From: CAZJFC01 sp964545245
Lineage (GTDB): Bacteria; Pseudomonadota; Alphaproteobacteria; Rickettsiales; 21-14-0-20-44-7
Direction: 5' to 3'
Assembly (NCBI GenBank): GCA_964545245.1
Contig: CAZJFC010000079.1
Location: forward strand, 1-6,799
DNA length: 6,799 bases
Part shown: positions 1 to 4,718 of the stretch, in pieces
Layout of the letters: each line of letters starts with the position of its first letter
Position numbering within the stretch: the stretch's first letter is position 1
The notes under the pieces: model-generated
The model's input: only the letters and a program-made list of their open reading frames with translations
Told to the model about the DNA's origin: nothing
Database searches by the model: none
Position numbers and translations under genes: made by a program

Positions 1-108
1 ACCTCACCCCAGCCCTCTCCTGATAGGAGAGGGAGTTACAATTCTCCCCTCCTATCAGGAGGGAAATATCTTCTTCACCCCTCCTATCAGGAGGGGATGG
101 GGGAGGTG
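1..108. repeat. 108-bp triple-hairpin intergenic repeat, copy A1
   Basis: This copy matches the segment at 2888-2995 over exactly 108 positions with about seven substitutions and no indel. It contains three hairpins in a row: CCCTCTCCT/AGGAGAGGG with loop GAT (13-33), CCCTCCT/AGGAGGG with loop ATC (47-63), and CCCCTCCT/AGGAGGGG with loop ATC (78-96). The ends are also inverted, since ACCTC at the left faces GAGGT at the right. The organisation resembles REP/BIME-type extragenic palindromes of proteobacteria; that kinship is inference. The window starts at the first base, so the left boundary could lie slightly upstream. No transposase or RAYT gene is present here. Confidence 0.85.
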
Positions 109-149
109 CCCTTAATGACAAATGACTCTTCTAAAAATACACCTATGGG

Positions 150-169
150 TTGTTGCAAATCTGCAACAA
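150..169. promoter_or_regulatory. Perfect inverted repeat, possible operator
   Basis: TTGTTGCA (150-157) and TGCAACAA (162-169) are perfect complements separated by AATC. The site is about 70 bp upstream of the -35 box at 237. It could be a binding site for a dimeric regulator. A T-rich stretch (176-186) follows it on the + strand, so a weak terminator for something upstream is the alternative. The AT-rich stem and the 6-nt gap before the T-run argue against a good terminator. Confidence 0.3.
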
Positions 170-236
170 ATGGGATTTTATTTTTTAATGCTGTTGTAAG
201 CCTTGCTGGGCAAGGGATACGAGAGGGGTGCAAAAC

Positions 237-266
237 TTGACAAAACCGTGGGTTGTGTGATATCAT
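237..266 (+). promoter_or_regulatory. Strong sigma70-type promoter for the candidate sRNA
   Basis: A perfect -35 box TTGACA (237-242) is followed by an 18-bp spacer and the -10 box TATCAT (261-266), which matches TATAAT at five of six positions. The -10 is preceded by TG at 258-259, giving an extended -10 (TGn). Transcription should start near 272-274. No protein gene begins within 500 bp downstream, while an intrinsic terminator sits about 60 nt after the predicted start, so the promoter appears dedicated to a short RNA. It is the best promoter match I found in the window. Confidence 0.65.
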
Positions 267-272
267 GGTAAT

Positions 273-350
273 TGTAAGATGAGAGAGAACCCTCCGGGGT
301 GAACTCAAAGAATAACAAAACTTAACCTCGCTGCGGCGGGGATTTTTTTT
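273..350 (+). ncRNA. Candidate Hfq-type small RNA (about 78 nt)
   Basis: The predicted transcript runs from the start site of the 237-266 promoter to the end of a T8 run. A first hairpin has stem ACCC/GGGT (289-292 with 297-300) closed by TCCG, a UNCG-type tetraloop on a C-G pair. Below it, AGA (286-288) faces GAA (301-303), which can form tandem sheared G-A pairs, and GAG/CTC (283-285 with 304-306) closes the helix. A linker at 308-319 reads as four successive A-R-N triplets, AAG AAT AAC AAA, the type of tract bound by the distal face of Hfq in proteobacteria. The second hairpin is the terminator (326-341). A weak outer pairing TAAG/CTTA (275-278 with 321-324) is possible. I do not recognise it as a named RNA family. 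The alternatives are an orphaned attenuator or leader, or a short peptide leader. No target can be named; the CCUCC in the first hairpin could in principle pair with Shine-Dalgarno sequences. Confidence 0.55.
326..350 (+). terminator. Intrinsic terminator of the candidate sRNA
   Basis: The stem CCTCGC (326-331) pairs with GCGGGG (336-341), including one G-T wobble. The loop is TGCG, a UNCG-type tetraloop on a C-G closing pair. After one A come eight consecutive T residues (343-350) and then ATTT. This is the classic rho-independent layout and the clearest terminator in the window. It is oriented with the upstream promoter. Confidence 0.75.
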
Positions 351-429
351 ATTTAGTCTGTGGTCAGTAGCCGGTGGTTGGTAGCTGTTCACTTCGTTAT
401 AACGGAATTTTTACCAGTAATCATTTGTC

Positions 430-449
430 ATTCCCGCGGAGGCGGGAAT
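430..449. repeat. ATTCCCGC/GCGGGAAT palindrome (dRS3-like)
   Basis: ATTCCCGC (430-437) and GCGGGAAT (442-449) are perfect 8-bp arms around a GGAG loop, preceded by GTC. This matches the general form ATTCCC-N8-GGGAAT known from the neisserial dRS3 repeat and from similar extragenic palindromes in other bacteria. It is a dispersed-repeat motif by form; I see only one copy in the window, so membership of a family is inferred. Confidence 0.55.
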
Positions 450-470
450 CTTAAAAATATCCGGTATCCG

Positions 471-569
471 GCAATAAAAAGTCAGGAGACTTTATTATTG
501 CATTAAAAATTTCTCCTGAAATTTTTAATATGGATCCCCCGATAAATTTTTCTCCTGAAAAATTTTCGG
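471..569. repeat. Three tandem hairpins with AGGA/TCCT loops
   Basis: Three adjacent near-perfect inverted repeats each have a 4-nt loop. The first spans 471-501: arms GCAATAAAAAGTC and GACTTTATTATTGC, loop AGGA, one bulged base. The second spans 502-529: perfect 12-bp arms ATTAAAAATTTC and GAAATTTTTAAT, loop TCCT. The third spans 539-569: 13-bp arms with one bulged T at 543, loop TCCT. In all three the loop is flanked by C and G, so one strand always reads C-AGGA-G. The arms differ from hairpin to hairpin, so only the core and the self-complementarity are shared. None is followed by a suitable T-run for termination. I do not recognise the family. Confidence 0.75.
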
Positions 570-570
570 A

Positions 571-752
571 GGATGACAGGGTGGGGAGCGAGGCAGGAGC
601 CGAGCCAGCCCTGAGCGTGAGCGGAGCGAACAGCCCATCGGAGCGGCAGGAGCCGCGAGGGGGGCGGAATATAGATTCGAGGCAGTAGCCGAGCCAGCCT
701 TGAGCGTGCCGAAGGCACAGCCCATCTGAACGGCAGGAGCCGTGAAGGGGGC
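571..752. repeat. Family B GC-rich repeat, two tandem units (B1, B2)
   Basis: Two diverged units begin 89 bp apart: B1 core at 589-665 and B2 at 678-752. Both run from CGAGGCAG through CCGAGCCAGCC, TGAGCGTG and CAGCCCATC to CGGCAGGAGCCG and a G-run. B1 is preceded by GGATGAC and GTGGGGAG, as is the third copy at 6733. Small hairpins recur. GGC-AGGA-GCC lies at 592-601, with loop AGTA instead at 681-690. GTGCC-GAA-GGCAC lies at 706-718. GCGGC-AGGA-GCCGC (643-656) in B1 becomes ACGGC-AGGA-GCCGT (730-743) in B2, a compensated change. All three minus-strand frames are partly open here, but only because the repeat lacks stops. I see no gene in it. Its function is unknown. Confidence 0.8.
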
Positions 753-763
753 AAAAAATAATT

Positions 764-790
764 CCCCCCTCTCCTATGAGGAGAGGGGGG
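764..790. repeat. Strong hairpin related to the A repeat
   Basis: CCCCCCTCTCCT (764-775) and AGGAGAGGGGGG (779-790) are perfect 12-bp arms around the 3-nt loop ATG. The CTCCT-NNN-AGGAG core and the AATTC just before it are shared with the hairpins of the 108-bp A repeats, so this looks like a partial or solo member of that family. It ends 51 bp before tmk. No T-run follows closely, so I do not call it a terminator, although such a stem could block read-through or stabilise an RNA end. Confidence 0.7.
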
Positions 791-828
791 AGGCAGTAAA
801 AAACCCTGTTTTTCTTCGGGCTATGATT

Positions 829-834
829 TATAAC
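829..834 (+). promoter_or_regulatory. Possible -10 box for a leaderless tmk message
   Basis: TATAAC (829-834) matches TATAAT at five of six positions and ends 7 nt before the tmk ATG at 842. Transcription would begin at or next to the A of the start codon. The gene has no visible Shine-Dalgarno sequence, which fits a leaderless message. The -35 region (CTGTTT, 806-811) is poor, so the call is tentative. Confidence 0.3.
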
Positions 835-841
835 TCGGTCA

Positions 842-1465
842 ATGACCGGGAAATTCATCACGTTCGAGGGCGGCGAAGGCTGCGGGAAGTCGACACAGGT
901 TCACCTGCTGGCGGAATATTTGCGCGGGCATGGGCATGATGTCATCACCACCCGCGAGCCGGGCGGAACGCCGGTTGCCGAGCAGGTGCGCGAGATTCTG
1001 GTGAACGGTGAAGAACTGCACCCGCTGGCCGAGATTTTGCTCAATTACGCGGCAAGGGTTGACCATGTGGAAAAGGTGATAAAACCCGCGCTTTCTGCCG
1101 GGAAATGGGTATTAAGCGACCGGTTTTTTGACTCAACGGCAGTTTATCAGGGCTATGCGGGCGGAGTTGATATCGCAAAAATTATGGAGATACGCAAAAT
1201 TGCGCTGGGGGATTTCAGGCCGGATAAGACCTTCCTGCTCGACCTCCCGGCGGAAACCGGCCTTGAACGCACGAAACAACGCGGTGAAGAAAACCGCTAT
1301 GAACGAAAAGGGATTGAATACCACCGAAAAGTGCGCGAGGGTTTTTTTAAACTCGCTGCCGGGAACAGCCGGATTGTGGTAATCGACGCAAACCAAAGCC
1401 CGGATGAGGTGCATAAAGCAGTTGTTACCTTGATGCAGAATGAGATAGAGAAAAATACAAAATAA
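842..1465 (+). CDS. tmk: Thymidylate kinase (dTMP kinase)
   Basis: This cytoplasmic enzyme phosphorylates dTMP to dTDP with ATP, an essential step of dTTP synthesis. At 207 residues it has normal family length. The P-loop GGEGCGKST is at residues 10-18, REPGGT at 38-43, and the dTMP-binding DRF at 93-95 with Ser98 and YQG at 102-104. A LID segment rich in arginine (about 143-156) follows LDLPAETGL. The P-loop has no basic residue between Glu12 and Gly15 while the LID is basic, as in the E. coli-type (type II) enzymes. The ATG at 842 is the only reasonable start: an in-frame TGA lies at 824-826 and the protein begins right at the conserved beta-strand before the P-loop. No Shine-Dalgarno is visible. 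The aminotransferase gene follows after 16 bp, so the two are probably co-transcribed; the more usual neighbour holB is not seen. Confidence 0.97.
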   Translation: MTGKFITFEGGEGCGKSTQVHLLAEYLRGHGHDVITTREPGGTPVAEQVREILVNGEELHPLAEILLNYAARVDHVEKVIKPALSAGKWVLSDRFFDSTAVYQGYAGGVDIAKIMEIRKIALGDFRPDKTFLLDLPAETGLERTKQRGEENRYERKGIEYHRKVREGFFKLAAGNSRIVVIDANQSPDEVHKAVVTLMQNEIEKNTK

Positions 1466-1481
1466 ACATAAGGAAAAAATT

Positions 1482-2822
1482 ATGACACACGTATTCCACC
1501 GCCATTTGAAAACCTCATACCCGACTGCCGTCAAGGGTGACGGGGTTTATATCATCGACAAGGACGGCAAGCGGTATCTGGACGGGTCTTGCGGGGCGGC
1601 GGTTTCGTGCCTTGGGCACTCCAACCAGGAGGTGCGTGACGTGATTGCGAAACAGGCGAATGAGCTGGCTTATGCGCATACCAGTTTTTTCACCACCGAG
1701 GCGCAGGAGAAGCTCGCGGATTTCCTTGTTTCAAAAGCGCCGCAAGGGCTGGAAAAAGTTTACCTTGTGAGCGGCGGTTCCGAGGCGATGGAGGCGGCTA
1801 TCAAAATGGCGGTGCAGTATTTTCAGGAAACCGGCAAGCCGAAAAAAACGAAGATAATCGCGCGCTGGCAGTCATATCACGGCAACACGCTGGGCGCGCT
1901 TTCGGCGGGCGGCAACAAAATGCGCCGCGCGCAATTCGCCGATTTATTGATCGAGATGAGCCATATCGACCCATGTTTCGCATACCGCTACCAGCAGGAA
2001 GGCGAAAGCGAGGAGGCGTTCGGGCTGAGGCTTGCGAATCAGCTTGAGGAGAAAATCAACGAGCTGGGCGCGGAGAATGTCGCGGCATTCGTGGCGGAAC
2101 CGGTGGTGGGCGCGACGCTGGGCTGCGTTCCGGCGGCGAAAGGCTATTTCAAGCGCATCCGCGAGATTTGTGACCGGAATGATGTGCTGCTTATTCTGGA
2201 CGAAGTGATGTGCGGAATGGGGCGTACCGGCACGCTGTTCGCGGCGGAGCAGGAGGGAATCACCGGCGATATCATCGCTATTGCGAAGGGCTTGGGCGCG
2301 GGATACCAGCCGATTGGCGCGGCGATGGTGCAGGGGAAAATCCACGACGCAATACGCGACGGCAGCGGGTTTTTCCAGCACGGCCACACTTATCTCGGCC
2401 ACGCAATCGCCTGCGCTTCATCGCTGAAAGTACAGGAGATAATCCAGCGCGACGGGCTGCTTGAGAACGTGAACAAAACCGGGGCGCTGCTGATGCAGGA
2501 GCTTAAAAACAATTTCGGCAACCATGAATTCGTGGGCGATATCCGTGGCCGCGGAATGTTCATCGGCGTTGAGTTGGTGAAGGACAAGGCAACCAAAGCC
2601 GCGTTCGACCCGGCGGAGAAAATAAACGCGAAATTAAAATCCACCGCGCAGGGGAAAGGGCTGTGCCTTTACGGAATGCCGGGAACGATAGACGGCAGGA
2701 ACGGCGACCACATCATGTTCGCGACGCCGTTCATTTTGAATGAGAAGCATGTTGGGGAGATTGTCGATAAGCTGCACCAGACATTCAGCGCAGTATTCGC
2801 GGGGGTGGCGAAGGCGGCTTAG
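1482..2822 (+). CDS. Class III PLP-dependent aminotransferase, substrate unknown
   Basis: This is a fold-type I, class III aminotransferase of 446 residues, the usual length, predicted to be cytoplasmic and dimeric. Visible landmarks are the PLP-phosphate-binding SGGSEA (97-102), the ring-stacking Tyr132-His133-Gly134, Glu206 in VAEPV, the pyridine-binding Asp240 in LILDEVMCGMGRTG, the Schiff-base Lys269 in AIAKGLGAGYQP, and Thr303 in GHTY, which binds PLP phosphate across the dimer. It belongs to the large group often labelled aspartate aminotransferase family or BioA-like. Such labels do not establish a substrate; omega-amino acids, diamines and beta-amino acids are all handled by relatives. 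The AAGGA at 1470-1474, 7 nt before the ATG, is a good ribosome binding site and supports this start. It probably shares an operon with tmk. No T-tailed terminator follows; a poly-T-loop hairpin begins 21 bp after the stop. Confidence 0.93.
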   Translation: MTHVFHRHLKTSYPTAVKGDGVYIIDKDGKRYLDGSCGAAVSCLGHSNQEVRDVIAKQANELAYAHTSFFTTEAQEKLADFLVSKAPQGLEKVYLVSGGSEAMEAAIKMAVQYFQETGKPKKTKIIARWQSYHGNTLGALSAGGNKMRRAQFADLLIEMSHIDPCFAYRYQQEGESEEAFGLRLANQLEEKINELGAENVAAFVAEPVVGATLGCVPAAKGYFKRIREICDRNDVLLILDEVMCGMGRTGTLFAAEQEGITGDIIAIAKGLGAGYQPIGAAMVQGKIHDAIRDGSGFFQHGHTYLGHAIACASSLKVQEIIQRDGLLENVNKTGALLMQELKNNFGNHEFVGDIRGRGMFIGVELVKDKATKAAFDPAEKINAKLKSTAQGKGLCLYGMPGTIDGRNGDHIMFATPFILNEKHVGEIVDKLHQTFSAVFAGVAKAA

Positions 2823-2842
2823 TGTAGTGACAGTGACAGTTT

Positions 2843-2882
2843 GGAGTGGCAGTTTTTTTCTTCCACTGTCACTCCCACTCCC
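2843..2882. repeat. Family C hairpin with poly-T loop, copy C1
   Basis: GGAGTGGCAGT (2843-2853) pairs with ACTGTCACTCC (2865-2875) over 11 bp with one G-T wobble; the 11-nt loop contains T6. The 18 bases at 2865-2882 recur exactly at 6661-6678, and TTGGC follows both. GTGACAGTGACAG repeats just upstream. The element lies directly after the aminotransferase stop, as copy C3 lies after ybaL. The T-run is inside the loop and not after the stem, so it is not a standard terminator. Confidence 0.65.
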
Positions 2883-2887
2883 TTGGC

Positions 2888-2995
2888 ACCTCACCCCGAC
2901 CCTCTCCTCATAGGAGAGGGGGTAACAATTCACCCCCCCTATCAGGAGGGAAATATCTTCTTCACCCCTCCTATCAGGAGGGGATGGGGGAGGTG
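2888..2995. repeat. 108-bp triple-hairpin intergenic repeat, copy A2
   Basis: This copy aligns without gaps to 1-108. The differences are at the first loop (CAT instead of GAT) and in the spacers; the third hairpin and the right end are identical. The first stem CCCTCTCCT/AGGAGAGGG is intact, and the ends ACCTC and GAGGT are inverted relative to each other. It sits between two family C hairpins (2843-2875 and 3007-3054), so C may have been an insertion target, or the pair may be a composite. I see no target-site duplication. Confidence 0.87.
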
Positions 2996-3006
2996 TTCTT
3001 TATCAA

Positions 3007-3054
3007 TGTCAGTGGTGGTTTGGTTTTTCATTCTTACTGACACTACCACTGACA
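3007..3054. repeat. Family C-like hairpin, copy C2
   Basis: TGTCAGTGGTGGT (3007-3019) pairs with ACTACCACTGACA (3042-3054) over 13 bp with one G-T wobble, around a 22-nt loop containing T5. ACTGACACT and CACTCCCACTT at its right side echo copies C1 and C3. The relation to the other copies is looser than that between C1 and C3. Confidence 0.5.
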
Positions 3055-3101
3055 CTCCCACTTCTAATCATAATGGATTTTTTACAACCTAGGCGGAGTA
3101 A

Positions 3102-3178
3102 GGCTTTTATGCCACATCGGGGGCATAGCCCTTGGTTTTGCTGCACTGCAAAACACTACTATGTTGCTAGTCTAGCAA
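3102..3178. other. Three consecutive hairpins upstream of the kamA-like gene
   Basis: Three stems follow each other. TATGCC/GGCATA (3108-3113 with 3122-3127) is extended by GGC/GCC (3102-3104 with 3128-3130). GTTTTGC/GCAAAAC (3135-3141 with 3148-3154) has loop TGCACT. TTGCTAG/CTAGCAA (3164-3170 with 3172-3178) is followed by TTTTA. If transcription starts upstream this would be a structured leader, possibly regulatory. If it starts at the TATAAT promoter at 3225, the palindromes are instead upstream DNA and may be regulator sites. I do not match it to a known riboswitch. The third stem with four T residues is at best a weak terminator. Confidence 0.45.
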
Positions 3179-3202
3179 TTTTATGATACGTCTACCGGCC
3201 TC

Positions 3203-3230
3203 CTGAAAACCAACTTCGTGCAATTATAAT
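3203..3230 (+). promoter_or_regulatory. Candidate promoter of the kamA-like gene
   Basis: A perfect -10 TATAAT lies at 3225-3230. A -35 candidate, CTGAAA (3203-3208), matches TTGACA at four of six positions with a 16-bp spacer. The start site would be near 3236-3238, leaving a very short leader of about 11-13 nt that still holds the GAGAGA ribosome-binding sequence (3238-3243). The -35 is only fair. Confidence 0.45.
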
Positions 3231-3248
3231 TTAACTTGAGAGATTAAA

Positions 3249-4718
3249 ATGTTTGATCCAGCTACGGTGCAAATCACCGAATCAAAATTCGAGCGTGCAA
3301 ATGTGAACGGCCTGAAGCCGTTTGAAGCAGGGAAAATCCCTGAGCAATATAAAGGTTTTTATACCGAGGAAGAAGCGAAGGAACTTATCGCGCTCGGCAT
3401 CGAAAACCGCATGAAGGCAAAAATCTCCGACCATTACCGCCAGCTTTGCGAAAATTCGGTTTATCTCACCAACCTCATCAAGGCGCGCAAGGAAGAAGTG
3501 TTCGATCTCTCCGGCGAGGCTGACCCTTCCAACCAGCTAAACTATTCCCCGGTTCCGGGATTGCTGCATAAATATGAGCTGGTGCTGCTTTATTCTTCAA
3601 TGACCTGCTCGGCGCATTGCCGCTATTGCTACAGGCTCGATTTGTTCAGCGGCAAAACCGGCAAGGGGCTTGTGAAGCCGGATGACGCGGCGAATTATGT
3701 GAAACAATATAACGAGGAAGTTCGCGCCGGAACCAAGCTCGACAAGGACGGCAGGAAAATGTACCCGATCACCGAAGCGCTGCTTTCCGGCGGCGACCCG
3801 ATGGTGCTTTCCAACAAAAAACTGTTCGAGTACATGACCAAACTTGCGGAAGCGGGCGTAAAGATCGTGCGTATCGGCACTAAGGAACTTGCGTTTTTCC
3901 CGCAGCGTTTCGATGCGAATTTCTTCGATATGCTCGATAAGTTCAACCAGAACTTCCCGAAAACCGCGCTCGCCTTCATGGTGCATTTCACCCACCCGGA
4001 TGAGTTCCTCGCCAAAGACGCGAACGGGAACTACATACAGGACGAAGTTGGCCGCTACCAATGGCTCGAAGTCACTGAAAACGCGGTGCGCGAACTCGGC
4101 AAACGCCATTTCGTGAGCATGGAAAACCAGACGCCTATCATCTGGAAAGTGAACGATGATGCGGACGCGCTCCGCCTGATGCAGAAAGAACTGCGCTCGC
4201 ATAAAATCCGCAACCACTACTTCTTCCAGGGGCGTGAAATCGAAGGGCATAAGGCCTTCTCTATCCCGGTGGAGGAAGCGTGGAGAATCCACAACGATTC
4301 GCAGCGCGGGCTTTCCGGTATCGAGAAATCGCGCTTCGCGATGTCGACCGAATGGGGCAAGATGGAAGTTATCAGCCTCATCGACGCGCCGCAAATAGAG
4401 GAGATCGCAAACGGTTTCAGCGCCGAAACCAGGGAAGCGCTGAAACAGGTTTTCGGTGATGGCCTTATCATGTTCAAGATGCTGCGCTCACCATTCGGCG
4501 CAACTACGCAGGGTGAGCTTGTCATCGCAAAACGCAACCCGGATGCCCTGTGGATATCCGGCTATGAGGACAGGATTATTTATGATGGCCGCAAAGCCGA
4601 AAATAAATATTCCGGCCTTGGCGGGCTGCTCGCCGCGCTGCTTGCGCCGCAAGCGGAAGACGCCGCAGCAAATGCTGCACAGAATGAAGTGGAAGAAGAA
4701 ATTCTTGAAGCGGCATAA
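3249..4718 (+). CDS. KamA-family radical SAM protein, divergent aminomutase-like
   Basis: This 489-residue cytoplasmic protein belongs to the lysine 2,3-aminomutase (KamA/AblA/EpmB) superfamily. The radical SAM cluster motif CSAHCRYC has Cys120, Cys124 and Cys127; SGGDP (180-184) binds SAM. Arg125 and Arg129 correspond to the carboxylate-binding Arg130 and Arg134 of the Clostridium enzyme, and PVPG (101-104), RIGT, HFTHP and VND (Asp303, matching Asp293) are kept. In place of the canonical PLP loop PGGGGK there is STEWGK ending at Lys371, and Ala364 occupies the position of Asp330, which holds the lysine side-chain amine. There is an extra segment near 254-275 and an Ala/Glu-rich tail from about 465. 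It could be a radical aminomutase for another amino acid, or a member that no longer uses PLP. GAGAGA at 3238-3243 supports the ATG. Lysine should not be assumed as substrate. Confidence 0.9.
   Translation: MFDPATVQITESKFERANVNGLKPFEAGKIPEQYKGFYTEEEAKELIALGIENRMKAKISDHYRQLCENSVYLTNLIKARKEEVFDLSGEADPSNQLNYSPVPGLLHKYELVLLYSSMTCSAHCRYCYRLDLFSGKTGKGLVKPDDAANYVKQYNEEVRAGTKLDKDGRKMYPITEALLSGGDPMVLSNKKLFEYMTKLAEAGVKIVRIGTKELAFFPQRFDANFFDMLDKFNQNFPKTALAFMVHFTHPDEFLAKDANGNYIQDEVGRYQWLEVTENAVRELGKRHFVSMENQTPIIWKVNDDADALRLMQKELRSHKIRNHYFFQGREIEGHKAFSIPVEEAWRIHNDSQRGLSGIEKSRFAMSTEWGKMEVISLIDAPQIEEIANGFSAETREALKQVFGDGLIMFKMLRSPFGATTQGELVIAKRNPDALWISGYEDRIIYDGRKAENKYSGLGGLLAALLAPQAEDAAANAAQNEVEEEILEAA

Noticed and set aside
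1..108. CRISPR array, suggested by regularly spaced repeats
   Set aside because: The repeats are self-complementary hairpins with no uniform unique spacers, no leader and no cas genes.
279..302. Seven-codon frame (MRENPPG) inside the candidate sRNA, as an attenuator leader peptide
   Set aside because: No Shine-Dalgarno precedes it, there is no run of regulatory codons, and no biosynthetic gene follows the terminator.
395..404. CGTTATAACG palindrome as an operator
   Set aside because: It is short, has no associated promoter on either side that I can support, and lies between repeat elements.
451..861. Minus-strand reading frames with repeated SCRSDGL/PSRLLP-type peptides
   Set aside because: Several minus frames are open at once over the B repeats, and the peptide repetition only mirrors the DNA repeat. 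No start signal or domain supports a protein.
2843..2875. Intrinsic terminator after the aminotransferase gene
   Set aside because: The T-run is in the loop and no T-run follows the stem, so it lacks the required layout.
3135..3154. PhaR-like operator (CTGC-N3-GCA) in the palindrome at 3135-3154
   Set aside because: The match is one base short of CTGC-N3-GCAG, and there is no phasin or polyhydroxyalkanoate gene nearby; the short motif is likely by chance.
3597..4394. Long open antisense frame (265 codons) across the kamA-like gene
   Set aside because: It lies wholly opposite a well-supported gene, has no recognisable domain, and arises from the wobble pattern of the sense gene.
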